Notes: generated by a model from the sequence alone, not told the origin. A stretch of DNA of 64,000 bases from Chrysoperla carnea (GCF_905475395.1 NC_058338.1:9500935-9564934), one strand, 5' to 3'; positions 34,099 to 47,690 are shown, counted from the stretch's first letter. Translations and numbers: made by a program.

Positions 34099-36250
34099 TT
34101 TATAATAACTTTCAATAAGGCAATGCGTTTTGATTCTACTAACAATTTCAAAGATACAAATTGACAGTCATATTCTATTACCTACTTTTTATAGGGACAA
34201 ACGCAATGGAATACACATTAGAATCATAAATAATTCATTATTGCATTTTAGTGGATTTCCTCTTCAAGAAAAATGAGCTATTGTTTTTTGTAGTGATGAA
34301 AAATTTTTTTCAAATTTCCGTCAAAAGCAAATTTTATTTAAATTTACGACAATTATATTATATTATAGAAATACCTACTTGTGAGAAACAAAATCTATTT
34401 GGAATTTCGGAAACGGCTCCAACGATTTTCACGAAATTTAGTATGCAGGGGGGAAAATCGATCAAGCTAGGTTTCATTTTTGGAAAACGTCGATTTATCC
34501 GTTTTTTCAGGAAAAACTGAAACATAAACTGCAAAATATGACTATTCCTGACATCTATTGGTAAGTATGTACTTTGTAAGTGTCTCGTTTTGTATGTATT
34601 GTATAGTCTGCTTCCCGTGTGGTTATGTCAGTTTTGGTTGATAGATAGCTGATGTGATATACGTATATCGTAGTTAACGAAATAAAGTACATTATCGCGA
34701 GATTCAAATTGAAATTTGTGTGGAGACATTTTACAGGTACTTACCATAATACGAAAACCGCTCTTAATAATGTATATTGTGAAATTCGCTTAGTTTACGC
34801 ATCGAGATAATTTAAAAAAAATATTATATTGTGTTGTTTAACACCATTGTTATTGTATGTTTAACACTATGATTTACTATTGCATAGATAACAATTACAT
34901 TTATCAACTATACATTAATTAACATTATTTTGTAATAATTAGGTGTTATGATTTATGGACGAAAAATTTACCTTTAATAGTTTTCTAAAATTCATTTAAT
35001 TAGAACATTTATTAGACTCTAGCTCATGACACGTTAAACTAGAAACTCTAGGAAGATTTCCCATTTCAAAGGATGTTAAACAAGGTGATTAGACGAATCC
35101 TTATTCTAATTCCCCATGGGGGAGTATATCCTCATTCTAACTTCAGAATCGTGATCAGTGACAACAAAAACCTCTGATTATACTTTTTTGGTCCATTTTG
35201 TTTAATATTTACAGAATATGAAACCAAACTTTTACATTTGTTTCAATTTTTTGTGTATTTTATATAAGTTAAAGTCCCTCAGACATGGTACTTTTAATAG
35301 TCTTTTCTATCTCAACACATTATACCACTAACACTGATAAAAATTTTTCCCTCCTGTTTCCCTTGGCGTCCTTGGCATTAAAATTAAGCCTACTTATGAC
35401 TACAGGGAATATGGACTCCCTATTTTCATTGGTTCATGCAATGAAGGTGGAAGGATATCAAACATGTTTTAATTATTAAACCTACTCGAAAAAAAAATTA
35501 TTATCAATTGAAAACGTAGTTTATTTTAGAAATCATTAAAAAATAACAATTTTTTCGATCATATCTCATCATAACTAATTGCCAATTAATTATGTTAATG
35601 AAGTTGATAAATTTAATTGTTATCTTTGTAATAATAGTTAATCACGCTGTTTAACAACACGCACAATTGTTAAATAAATTTATGACTAATTATATATGAT
35701 TTATTGCGTAATATACAGGGTGGACTTACAATTAGTTCTCGGAGTTGCTTTAATAGTCAATTTAGATCGTAAAGAGAATAATAACAGTTTAAATAAGTCT
35801 GATGGATTTGTATCGATTCGTACAGTGAATGGATAGAGTAGATTTGTCGTTCGCGAACACTTACTTATTTGTACAAATCACACCAGACGCGATTAACTTG
35901 GTTCTTCAGGGTTGGGATAAAATTAAATAATTCAAAAAAATAAAATAATATCAAAACTTTATTGAAAAAGTAAAAAACTTATTTTGTAGATTTAAAAGAG
36001 TTTTATTTAGAACTCTTAGATTATTTATTTATCATTAGATTTTGCAAATCATTGCATTCTTTTTGCATAATATTTGCAAACATATCTTATGCCTAAACGA
36101 AAAGCAAATTTTGTTACGAAAAACGGAACAAATTTTCTATCTGGTACAAAATTTTAGCCATACAAAAAGTCTAGTATCGTTCTCTCCTCTGTCCTTACAT
36201 GGAACAAATTGGAAAATTAATTGTAACGAAATTGTTTCAAATAAAATTTA
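34099..36250. other. Intergenic, mostly unrecognised, with repeat scraps
   Basis: About 34390-34520 (GGAATTTCGGAAACGGCTCC...) looks like a diverged dispersed repeat of a type common in insect genomes. A TACAGGGTGG motif near 35716 resembles a mariner-type end without a partner. No exon was supported. Confidence 0.45.
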
Positions 36251-37561
36251 TTATATAAAATGAATAGCTGTTGCAACTGCTATATAAATCGTAATTATAT
36301 ATCCAATCCCCCAAACTATAGCCCTTGTCGGCTGTGGAATAACAATTACAGCGTAAACAAATGTATGAATGAATCGTGCCAATGTGAACAAACGAAATAA
36401 GTTTATCGCAAGAAATTCCATTGGATTTGTTAAAACATAAAAAAATGCTACGAATAAAAATGCTGGAATACTTTCTAAATCATTTAAATGAGCTCTGAAA
36501 CAAAGAAAAAGCAATATTAGTGAGGTAAAAAATGTTACTTATTATAGAAACAGGAAGAATCGTAAGTAGAGAAATTATTGAGTTTATTATATAATACAGG
36601 AATCGCTATTTTTGATCGAAAATCCCGTTTTATTGGTTTTTTATTTTAAAACTTAACATTCACGATTTTTTTAAATATTATCTATTTTCTGAAACTGTTG
36701 GTCAATCTTTTCCTCCATGTGTAAACTTATCGACAGAACAATTATTAAACAATATATTTTTCGCTTCCAAATGCTAAGATAACGAGTGAAAGCTCTTACC
36801 TTAAATATGGACTACACAGGTAGTGTTTGGAAAATATTACTTTCATTAAATAAATTTAATACAATTTACTTTCTTAAAATTACTCACCGTCGACATCGTT
36901 CTATATCGGGATCCGTTGTATCTGCTACACTCCCTTTTCGCAAAACTGTATCTTCAGGACTAATAAAAATCTGCAAAAAAAATTAATATTTATAAATATA
37001 CCAATTTGGAAATGATACAATGAATTTCGAATGGAAAGAAACAAAGAGGAATTTTTGCGTTAAAAAATTCATGACGCCATAACTTATATGCGAAAAATAC
37101 AACGAGTTTTGCTTGTTGTCTTATTATTTACTAAGCCAGCTGATTTACAATTTCTTACGATGCCATAATCCAAACGATGAAAAATCGATTCATATTCAAG
37201 ATATGAGCCAACTGAAAATAAATCCCACTGAAGCTGTTGTTGTTATTTGACCACAAAATAGCATAAAACACTAAAATACAATTTTTTTTTAAAGGTATCT
37301 TTAATCTAATGATATAACTTATTTAATTTAGGATCCAAGCTTATTAGTCTATTCTACGAGTATACAACCCATGAACTTTATAATTAAATACTTTATAATT
37401 TTAATACGAACTTTTTTTTGGAAACGTTTTGGAACTATTAAAAATAACATTGCCAAAATTTTAAGCACCAACAAACAAGTATAAAATATATATGCGCGTA
37501 ACACAGGATTTTCGTAAGATAATAATTCTATAATTGTTATATTGCTTGAAGTTGAAGCCAT
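36251..37561 (-). CDS. MGST1: Microsomal glutathione S-transferase 1-like (MAPEG), gene 2 of 3
   Basis: Three exons on the minus strand: 37561-37412, 36970-36888 and 36494-36251 (TAA), 158 residues, introns phase 0 and 2, sizes 441 and 393 bp. Exon 1 carries a short polar N-terminus and the first membrane helix (N-P-V-L-R-A-Y-I-F-Y-T-C-L-L-V-L-K). Exon 2 is I-F-I-S-P-E-D...T-D-P-D-I-E-R-C-R. Exon 3 starts R-A-H-L-N-D-L-E-S and contains L-F-R-L-F-T-L-A-R-F-I-H-T-F-V-Y and I-P-Q-P-T-R, the Arg of R-F-I-H-T aligning with the catalytic Arg of human MGST1. The donor of exon 1 (GTTCGT) is weak but forced by phase and by both paralogues. An AATAAA overlaps the stop codon. Confidence 0.93.
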
Positions 37562-38657
37562 ATTTTTTTGATGTTAAAACAACACACAAAAATATAAAAT
37601 ATTATTTGAATACTAAAAATATTAAATAATTTTTAGCATAAATAAAACAGTAAGTAATTAAACCCTTCCCCTCATTTTTATTAAGTAATTATATTTAAAT
37701 ATTTTTTGATTCAAAGAGGTGGAACCAACTTCTTTAAGTGAAAGTGTATTTTTAGTATAGTTGTCTGCATGCAAAGGTAATTGCAGCTAAAAACAGGATA
37801 TACATAATTTTAAAATTTAATTTTGTTATGCAATTTGTATATCATATATGTAATAAATTGCCTATAAATAGAAATAAAGTAAATTACTATTGATATTATA
37901 TTTTTTCTTTAGCCTGTTTTTAGCTACAAGTACTGTGGAATTCCGCACGGTTCGAGCTAATTAATGATAATTTTACCAAAAATATTGAAATTTATAAATA
38001 ATAATTATACTTACCTAATTGGAATTAATTTTGTTTTGTTTGCTAATTGTGTGAATATGTAACCACAAATTTGTATAAATTTCTGTTACTAATGAATTTT
38101 TTAAGAATTAACTATAATTTAAATTCACTCATATCAAAAAATCGATTTAAATTATTGTTAATTTTAAAAAAATAATAACATTTTAGTTAGGCTTTTGCAT
38201 GTTGACAATTTCACATCACATTTTTTGTGATTGAAAACTCATTATAAAATGTGGTATGTCTCAGCCAATTTTGACGCTAGAAAGTCAAAAATGTGTAAAA
38301 TTACGCCAGAAAATTAATATGGTATAAAACTTATTTTATAATTTATTTTTTCAACTATGTAACAGCATTTTATATTGTGTGTTTTACACAGTAGAGCCTG
38401 AAAAAATTACAATTAGTAATGAAACGGTTTGCTGGATAATTTTTCCCATACAACTCCTTTTATCGTTTTATTTTATTAAAAAAAATTTTATAATAACTTC
38501 TTAAATTTACAATTATAATGAATTTCTATGATTAGAAATGATTTATTCTACCAGTGAAGGGTATTTCGCAGTCTCTCGTCATCGTTCCTGTTAGGCACAA
38601 TCAAGAAACAACTTTAAACTAGCTTAATAAATCATAAAATGCTGTTTTTTTTTCTGC
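37562..38657. other. Spacer between MGST genes 2 and 3
   Basis: AT-rich; the only structure seen is a short imperfect inverted repeat (GCAGCTAAAAACAGG near 37784, mirrored as CCTGTTTTTAGCTAC near 37914). This interval must hold the promoter of gene 2 and the 3' end of gene 3. Confidence 0.45.
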
Positions 38658-40711
38658 TTAGAAAAAGTATATTGCAGTTGCAACTGAAATATAAATAGTA
38701 ATTATAAATCCAATCGCCCAAGATATAACTCTTGCTGGCTGTGGCACAACAATTACAGCGTACACAAATGTATGAATAAATCGTGCTAATGTAAACAAAC
38801 GAAATAAATTTAAAGCGATAAAATCTTTTGGATCAGTTAAAACGTAGAATAATGCTACGAATAAAAATGCAGGAATGTTTTCCAAATCATTTAAATGAGC
38901 TCTGAAACAAAATAAACAAAATTTATATTATTTAAAAATTATTTTATTGACTTGATTGAGCGTCTTTTAGTCGTATTTATAAAAATTCAGGTCAATTATT
39001 TTCATGATTTTCCTAACTAATACTGGCTTTATATCTATCAATTGAAATTACTTGAGAGTAGTGAAATAACACCATTAGAGGCCTCTCGATTTATGAAAAA
39101 ATATTTTTACTTTTTTGAATACCCGTTTCTCCAGTTTTGTAATTCCCCGTACAAGCAAGATAAATAATCGTAATGAAACACATTACAATCAATAATATTC
39201 TGAAGTCACCTTGAAAATATCTTTCTAAACCGCAGGTGAACACTAACATTACTATAAGAAAGAAAATATAATTCAATTCACTGAAAAACAAGATTCCTAA
39301 GTAAGTGTTTACCATAGAGATATTATAACAATAGACTAGAATGTGTGATAATGCAATGATAGTGTCTGCAGAGACAGAATATTACCGCTTTGCTGGGCAA
39401 TATTCCCACTTTCACCCTCCCTCATATCCCCTTCTGTAGGGATTACAGTTTTGTAATGTATACGTCATGCTCTTTTACTTGATACCTCACTTGGGTATGT
39501 TTGAAATTCTTCGATTATTCCTTCACACTTAAAAATAGATATGAACAATCCTTGAAGCTGGTTGTATAATATATGAGCTAAATCGATGCACAACTTTATA
39601 AGTTTTTGAAACACATCCTTTTCAATCCCTGTTTCAACTGCTTACTCTACTACATTATACAGAAAAATCTTTCTCCTGAATCTATTTGAACAAATCTCAT
39701 CAAAATGCATTGCGTAGCTTTAAAGATCGAAGCATACATAGGGATTAGGGACAGAAAACCGGATTGTAGCGTCTTTGTTATATGTATTAATCATACATAG
39801 ATATACGGTTTCTCGGCAGCGGTCTCTCTCTTACCTGTAGACACTATCACTTAAAGCTAACATAGGCACTCAGGCACTCTATTCTTATAATATCTCTATG
39901 GTATATATCATCTAGTCATCTTTTAATTCAAAATTTTGCAGAAAACATTTTTTCCATAAATGTTACAAAAAAATGTTTAAAACAGAAATTGTTTGATTAA
40001 AAAAGGAATACAGTAAAAAAAAGGTAAAATATTCTGTATCTTATAAATATTTTCAGAAAAGTTCCGTTTAATTATTCAAAAAAATTTCAGATCTGTTTCT
40101 GACTGCAATACAAATCCGGTAAAGTTGGATAAGAAGTATATTTTTATTTTTAATAGTATTTAGAGGTTTGAGTTCATGGAAACTTTTGTGTGGCAGGTGT
40201 ATAGAACTTTGGGTCGATTGAGAATTTTATTTTTCACTTTATAGTTAGAGTAGTATACACGATTTAAAGATGATAGAAAACGTGATCTTTTGGAAACATC
40301 CTTAAATACAATTTAAATGACAGACAAAATTCAAGATTTTTGGTAACATTATCATTTTGGTATCGAAATGCCGGAATTTTGGAGGAATTATGTATCTCTG
40401 GGTACCAATTTTAAACTAATTTAAACTTACCTACGACATCGCTCTATATCCGGATCATCATTTGCACACGTTGCATTTGTCGTGAATTTTGCATCTTCTG
40501 GACTAATAAATATCTACAAATTAAATTAAAATAACAAAAATACAAAAATATTATAATTTTTTCTAAACTAAATACAAACTAGTTTCGTCCATCGATAACG
40601 TCCAATTAATGCTACCATAAACAAAGTTTTTAAAACCAATACACATGCATAAAAAACATATGCAGTAAATACAGGATTATCTAAAGATAATAAACTTGTT
40701 ATTGTTGACAT
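38658..40711 (-). CDS. MGST1: Microsomal glutathione S-transferase 1-like (MAPEG), gene 3 of 3
   Basis: Three exons on the minus strand: 40711-40580, 40513-40431 and 38901-38658 (TAA), 152 residues, introns phase 0 and 2. First helix N-P-V-F-T-A-Y-V-F-Y-A-C-V-L-V-L-K; loop I-F-I-S-P-E-D-A-K-F-T...D-D-P-D-I-E-R-C-R; exon 3 R-A-H-L-N-D-L-E-N-I-P-A-F-L-F, then L-F-R-L-F-T-L-A-R-F-I-H-T-F-V-Y and V-P-Q-P-A-R. It is closest to gene 2 in exon 3. Intron 1 is 66 bp (as in gene 1), intron 2 is 1529 bp and includes a Helitron-like fragment. A TATATAA on the minus strand (40776-40770), about 60 bp before the ATG, may be a TATA box, though the region is AT-rich. Confidence 0.93.
39385..39800 (-). mobile_element. 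Helitron-like element, family D, diverged copy
   Basis: Shares GCTTTGCTGGG, ACAGTTTTGTAATGTATACG, GCTCTTTTACTTGATACC and GCATTGCGTAGCTTTAAAG with the better copy at 50001-50488. Its ends are eroded. It lies in intron 2 of MGST gene 3. Confidence 0.6.
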
Positions 40712-41239
40712 TGTGTTCAGATTTTAATCATTTATTTCTATTTCCTATACAACAATAAACTAATGCATGTTATATAAAAGTAATATATATTTAATTATTA
40801 TGCGTTTTTCCAATAGTTGTAATAATAATTTATTATATTACACAAGCAAATGTGATAAAACTATTTAGAGTTGGTTCAAAATCAATTGAATGTTTGATAA
40901 TATTTTAATAATAATTACGGACGTTCCCGTTTTCTTCTTTATCTTTGGATCATCTTTAAATCGAGTATATGCATCTCATTAATGTCCTTTTTAAGCTAGT
41001 AAATTTTATAATATACCTAGAAGTGCTAAATTTATAGATTTGAGCTGTTAAATTTTGCATTTTTATAAACCGAAAAATTTTACTCTAAAATTTTAGTCTA
41101 ATTTTTTGCAAGTTCTAATAGAATGGTTGGTTGATTTGGTATGAAATTGAAATAACAGGATTCACTAGTTAAAGCTAATTATCTCATCTTTTATAATTTT
41201 GGAGATTTTAGAAACCAACCTTTTGCCCTAATTTGCGTC

Positions 41240-41425
41240 ATCGATGTTTTCGTTTTTGCGTTATCGTGCCGACAACCGTACGGACAATCGAAAATGAACT
41301 CATTAGATGATTATATAATCCTTTTTTTTAAAAATTTGTTTGTTGTATTGATATTTCTAAGCGTTACAAAGTTGGAACTTAATTTACTCTTATATATTTT
41401 ATATATACAGGGTATAACCACTAAC
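41240..41425 (-). repeat. Family C fragment with intact end
   Basis: Contains ATTTCTAAGCGTTACAAAG and ends TTTATATATACAGGGTATAA. It is useful as the uninterrupted form of the family C end, which is broken by insertions at 50000 and 55231. Confidence 0.55.
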
Positions 41426-44189
41426 TCTTTTAAAAATTTTGTTTTCGAGATAACAATTGATAAGAGTTATTGAAAAAAATATAAAGAATTTTTTCGTTTT
41501 TTAAAACTATCATAATTTTTTATCGAGGGAATATTTTTCCATTCTGTTATCAATGTTTTATAGTTCAATATATGTAAACAGAATCAAGTGCAATTTAGAC
41601 ATTTTAATAACTTTTATGACGTAAACTAAAACGAAAAATGATTGGGCGATAAATTATTAGAAATTGAATTTTTACGACTTTGCTTATTAAAATATTTTAC
41701 CAAAATAACCAAGAAATTCTGCAATTTGCTTCTATAAAGTTCTACCTATGAATTAAAATTGAAACGAATAATTTATTTGGGACAAAAATTGTAGATACAA
41801 TTTTTTTTATTTGTTTCTCAATCGATTTTAAGCTAACTTAAATAATTGCAATAAATGCATAAAATATCGGCCTTCAGAACATGTTTAAAAAAATTAATTC
41901 TAAAGTTTTCTCCGAGTACGTAGTTCAAGTAATGAATCACCTTCAAATATTTTCCATTTCACTGTTGATTTAAATGATCCAACAACAAAGCGTCATGAAG
42001 ATGTGTACCTATATATAAACCGATGGATGTAACAAGAGATCAAACGATGATTTTTATTTTACGGCAAGAGTATCTTTAAAAATATCCGTTAATATCGAAA
42101 AACTAACATTAGCATATAGAAGAAGCAATTGAGAAATAACTATAATCTCAAAAATTTCAGAGAAAAGACACTGGAGACTCCTTTTTTAGTGTCTCGTTTT
42201 GGCCTAATACATTGGAAGGGAAAATAACATTTCAAAGTTTCTGTCTAGTAGAGCTTTTGGAAAATTGAGAAATGGAAAAACTCAAAAATGGGCCAAGTAC
42301 GTGTGAGACTTATAAAAGGATTTCCGTCAGCATTATGAACTTGATAGAAAAATAGAAGTACTGCGGGTCAATTAAAAACAAGATGGCAGCATTTTTGGGC
42401 GTACACATAGAATTTTTATAACATAATTCTGCTGAACTAAAGTCTCCTACCATTAAATTTAATTGGAAAAATATGAATTGTAGTTATCTGTCTGGCAACC
42501 TAGTTATCTGGCAACCTATTCATTTTATTTTGAATCAGCAATGAAATTAATTTTTATTCCGAAATGGACCTCGAAAATAAATTAATTTAAAAATCCTAAA
42601 AAAACACGCTTTTGCAGCTGGTGGGATGCTAGATTTCAATTATTGTAAATATAATATTGACAGATATTATTGGTAAAAGTAAAGTCATTTTAAAATATCT
42701 TAAAAAGCACCCCACACTTTTTTACGATAAATTGATTTTTTTCTTAATCACTTTATTTTTTGAACTTGTAGAAATTATTTTCTACTTTTTAGTCCAGCTA
42801 ATAAAAAAAGCGTTTTTTTTTATTATTTTTTAAAAATATCTAGTCCATCTATTGAATGACTAGTGAACACTGATATGAAAAGTTGAAATAAATATATATA
42901 AATGCATGCCTGAAGTTGACATGATGATAAAATCAAAGTCTCTCTTTTACATTCACTTTTATTTCTAATAGAGGGCCTTTAAGAATTTCGACTCGGCAAA
43001 TTCAAAAATTTCAATAGTTATGCAACTGACTATTTGAGAATTTTTGATATTTCAATTATGTAGTTTGCACCCAGAGGACATTATTAAACAATTTACATTA
43101 TTAACCAATTTCAATTTTTTTCCGCAGTGATTCTATTTACTTCAGTAGTGGCCTGATGTTCTGGGTCACACTTTTTACTGCACCAGGTGACGGTTTACTT
43201 CGGTGTATTACCTAGCTGACTTATACCAGCCAGCTAATATTCGAAGAAATAGCGAAAGCCTGACAATTTTGGTCCAGGACACTACTTCTTAAATTAGATG
43301 CTCTCTTTCATGAGCATGCAATAAAAAAATATCCATTTTTTGTGATGTCCGTCAATTAAAAAATTTTAATTTTCATTTTGTCTACTTGCTGTTTCATACA
43401 GTGTCGGGCAAAACTTACAATTAATCAGGCATATTTGGTTCAATATTTGATAATCGGCTAAAATGTCGAGTAAACAAATTCGATTTAATTTTTTTCGAAT
43501 TTCATAAGATTTTAACATTTTTTTTTATTGTTACGTAATGTTAATTTTCCCTAAAAATTACCAAATCCCTACCCTTTATTCGAATTTGGAAATACTGAGA
43601 ATGATAAACCAATAAAATATTCTATCAGATTTAAGTACTAAGTCGTTATTCTACCAACAAAATGGCAGGAAAATGAGGAAATTGCAGATTTTAATTCAAA
43701 TATATGGTAATTTTAAAAACATATAAATATTTTTGACCTTAAATTTTATAACGAAAATCAAGAAAATTATATTATGTTTCATTTCCTTATTGCGTGACAG
43801 GAAAGTGGCAAAGTATATTAATCAACACAAAGCCATATTTAATTCGTGACCCCGGAGAAAGTTTCGATATGGTGCTTTTATTTCCACCAACTGTAACTCC
43901 AAACATGCATATAACGTCCATCTTAATACCAATTATTTCTAATCCGCAGTATTTAACAAAAACCATTCACTTTTATTTCTATTGATAATAACTTTCGTTT
44001 AAACTAATTATCAAATAATTAACCCATTAACACTTTAATCTGAACCATCAGGCATAATTACGTGATATGTATTTATGTATATACCTAACCATAAATTATT
44101 ACGGGATAGTACGTAAATGGGGGAGTTTTTTATTTTAATCAAAAATAATTAGAAACACCAAAATAATTAATTTTAAACAATAACAAAGG
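41426..44189. other. Intergenic, nothing recognised
   Basis: AT-rich sequence with only short frames. One 63-codon plus frame at 43794-43985 shows no family resemblance or splice context. Confidence 0.5.
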
Positions 44190-45515
44190 CTGCGATGTTA
44201 ATTTTTCGCTAGCTATAACTTATGTGCCAAATTCCGGTACCAGGACTACATATTTTTTACACCTATTAGAGCTAGTTTAATTTTGACCACAAATTTGAAA
44301 AGTATGGCCCCAATTTAGTAGGATTACATACTTGGTTTATCAAAATTGGTTAAAATTTGGATGTGATAGAAAAAAAATTAAATTTTTTGGATTTTGATGA
44401 CGTCATCAAGTTAAAAAATTCAATATTTTTGATAACACAGGCAAATTTGATTCGATCTTATTAGAATTTTTTTTGAAACCCACTAATTTCGGGTCATTCT
44501 TTTCAGCTGTGATATTACTTTTTCGCTAGCTATCACTTATGTGCCTAATTCCAGGACCAGGACTCCATATTCTTGAAACCTATTAGAGCTAGGCTAAACT
44601 TGACAGCAAATTTGAAAAGTGTGGCCCAAATTTAGTAGGATTACATACTTGGTTTATCAAAATTGGTTAAAATTTGGATGTGATAGAGCAAAATTAAATT
44701 TTTTGGATTTTGATGACGTCATCAAGTTAAAAAATTTTATTTTTTTGATAACACAGGCAAATTTGATTCGATCTTATTAGAATTTTTTTTGAAACCCACT
44801 AATTTTGGGTCATTCTGTTCAGCTGTGATATTACTTTTTCGCTAGCTGTCACTTATGTGCCTAATTCCAGGACCAGGACTCCATATTCTTGAAACCTATT
44901 AGAGCTAGGCTAAACTTGACAGCAAATTTGAAAAGTGTGGCCCAAATTTAGTAGGATTACATACTTGGTTTATCAAAATTGGTTAAAATTTGGATGTGAT
45001 AGAGCAAAATTAAATTTTTTGGATTTTGATGACGTCATCAAGTTAAAAAATTTTATTTTTTTGATAACACAGGCAAATTTGATTCGATCTTATTAGAATT
45101 TTTTTTGAAACCCACTAATTTTGGGTCATTCTGTTCAGCTGTGATATTACTTTTTCGCTAGCTGTCACTTATGTGCCTAATTCCGGGACCAGGACTCCAT
45201 ATTCTTGAAACCTATTAGAGCTAGGCTAAATTTGACAGCAAATTTGAAAAGTGTGGCCCAAATTTAGTAGGATTACATACTTGGTTTATCAAAATTGGTT
45301 AAAATTTCGATGTGATAGAGCAAAATTAAATTTTTTGGGTTTTGATGACGTCATCAAGTTAAAAAATTCCATTTTTTTGATAACACAGGCAAATTTGATC
45401 TGATCTTATTAAAATTTTTTTTGAAACCCACTAATTTTGGGTCATTCTTTGCAGCTCTGGTGTTTTTTTGATATTTTTCGATAGCTATCACTAATGTACT
45501 TAATTCCAGGACCAG
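44190..45515 (+). repeat. Satellite array, 316-bp monomers, 4.2 copies
   Basis: The landmark CAGCTGTGATATTAC recurs at 44504, 44820, 45136 and (changed) 45452, an exact 316-bp period. Monomers 2 and 3 are almost identical. All four full copies keep GATGACGTCATCAAG, a TGACGTCA palindrome (first at 44398-44405). It is the reverse orientation of the 14.5-kb array. Confidence 0.93.
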
Positions 45516-47489
45516 GAAAGAAGGGGGTATATGTGAAAAAAGAATCTAAATGATAAAAGATGTTAGTTTTAAAATATTTTGCAGCTATTTCTTTCACCTA
45601 TACTTATGTGAGACTTAGCAACCGTTATCGATGGTAAAGTGTTACTAGTCGATGGACTATAATTGGATTTAGATTAACAGGTAGTTCTCTAGGAAAAAGC
45701 TTTATCCAAGCAAATATCATAAGAATTTGAAGAAAGTGTTATTTTTAAACGAATTATATTGCCGTTATAATTAAAACAAAGTATTCTACAGTTTGACTAT
45801 AAATAGAAAATAGAAAAAAAAAATGAAACCGAATTATATAAAATCAATTTTATATGATGATAATATGTTTGTGTAATGAGCTGTTTGTTCTGGTTACAAA
45901 ATATTATATAGCTGTCTTGCTTGTTACATAACAACCAAGTAAGCGTTGTGTGTTTGACACAACGTCAGCTGTGGGCTCCTTCAACGAAGCTGGGGTATTA
46001 TGAATCACGCAATCGCACCAATAACACAAAATACTAACGATATGGACGGTGGCAATACGTGTAGCTTTTTGGGGTCCAGGGACGCATCAAGCTGATGCTG
46101 GATGAATGTAAAACGACATCTCGTTGGCGACTATTATTTCATAAATTTTCTCTCTCAATGCCAGTATTATTATATGTGTGTTACTTAACGTAACGTGGAA
46201 TATATGTAGCTAAACGTATATCGCGGCCGCTTTACTAAAACTCATTGCTTTAAATATGGTATATGTGTTATTTACGTTCAACGAATATATACATTACTTT
46301 TCGAATTTGATTGTTGTGTGTGCTGTGTTGAAAAACGCGCGCGATTTTTCGATACATTGTTTAGACCATTTAAGTGAATCCCTATAAAAAATGTTTCAAA
46401 TGGATTTTTAAATTTTCGGGGTCGGAATTAGCGCACCAGGTAAATTTGTTTCAAAAATATGAATGTATGTAGCGGTTCTTTGAATTGTTTTTCGTTTTCT
46501 ATTTTCAAATTTAGGAAAAAATTCTAGTCTACCTTTTTTATGATAATAGAAGAAAAGTAAAAGGGTCCAATGTCGACGTTCTTACTTATTATAAATTCTT
46601 CATTTTGAGCAGATTTGAATTATTGTCAAAATCTGTATGCGTTAAAAATTTACGGTATATTAAAGGAAACATGAAAATATTATAATAAAATTTCAATGAG
46701 CCTTGGGAGTTTTTATAACCTCTTTATTTAGGGAATCCATGAATCTGTTGTAAACAAAGCTCGTGCCTAGATATAACTGATTCATGCTTTCTGGAAATTT
46801 CTATTTGTCTTTCGTTACTTAAAAAAAATGTTTTAAAAATTATAATGCGTACCCCATTTTAATCTACCCAGCAAAATTTTTCTGCAACAAAGCGTTTATT
46901 GTAATAATGACCCAAGTAAAAGTTAAACAACTTTAACTTATCATATTTGCGATCAGCGACCTCAAAAACACATTGAGTACCGATTTTGGATGTATTTCGT
47001 TGAAAATTTTGAGAAAAATTCTGGAAATGAGCTTTAAAACCAGAGTATCTTGGTTTCTAGGTACACCGAAGAGTATTTTAGACATCATATTTGTGGCTAG
47101 CGATCTCAAAAAACCCCGAGAATTACTTCGGATGCATTTTATAACAATTTAGAGATAATCCCGAAGATGATACAACCAGATCGTTCTGGCCATTATGTGT
47201 ATTTGGAATAAAAAAAATTTTCGTCCAAAATTTGGACAATTTCGTTAATTATTTACCAAGCAAAAAATTTTTGCACTCAAAAATATTTCGATTATAGAAT
47301 CAGAATAATTCATAAATTTTATAATTGATTTCCTGAATCGTATGCAAAAAAAAAACGCATCTCGATTTATCCTGTCCGAAAAAATTCGATTTCAAATGTT
47401 CTATCAGCTCGCCAATCAACAGTTTGACAGTTTAAATTGAAACATTGAATAATAAATTAAATAGTCAACACTAAAATAATATAATAATT
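45516..47489. other. Intergenic; CpG-richer patch, possible promoter or 5' UTR exon
   Basis: Around 45900-46450 the sequence is less AT-rich and has CpG-rich spots (ATATCGCGGCCGC near 46218, AACGCGCGCGATTTT near 46334). It ends in GCGCACCAG|GTAAAT near 46440, a good splice donor, without a long reading frame. It could be a promoter and non-coding first exon of a plus-strand gene whose coding part lies beyond this window. Around 46900-47160 a sequence resembling ATATTTGCGATCAGCGACCTC occurs twice, probably a dispersed repeat. Confidence 0.3.
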
Positions 47490-47690
47490 ATTCTAATCAC
47501 AGGAACTATTGGCTCGAATTATTTTAGAATCGAAAATTATTTTAGTGTTGGATAGCCCGCATTTGCCGAGGAATGTTATAGGCTATATAAATAACATCAT
47601 GTGTTAATAATAATTACAATAATTTAGCCCATACGTCAGAATAAAGCATAGGCTATAATTTATAAAGATAGCAGTTAACAACCAGCATCC
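47490..47690 (+). repeat. Dispersed repeat fragment
   Basis: Contains AGTGTTGGATAGCCCGCATT and ATGTTATAGGCTATATAAAT, a motif string I recognise from interspersed repeats of many arthropods. Function and class are unclear. Confidence 0.4.

Noticed and set aside
34541-34740. Possible long terminal repeat end (AATAAAG, then ...ACATTTTACAG)
   Set aside because: No partner repeat, primer-binding site or coding region was seen, so no element can be supported.
39091-39315. Hydrophobic 74-codon minus frame inside an MGST intron
   Set aside because: Looks membrane-like but lacks MAPEG motifs and overlaps intron sequence beside a Helitron-like fragment.
43794-43985. Possible exon on either strand near 43.8 kb
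   Set aside because: Both strands give open frames, but neither resembles a known protein or has matching splice sites.
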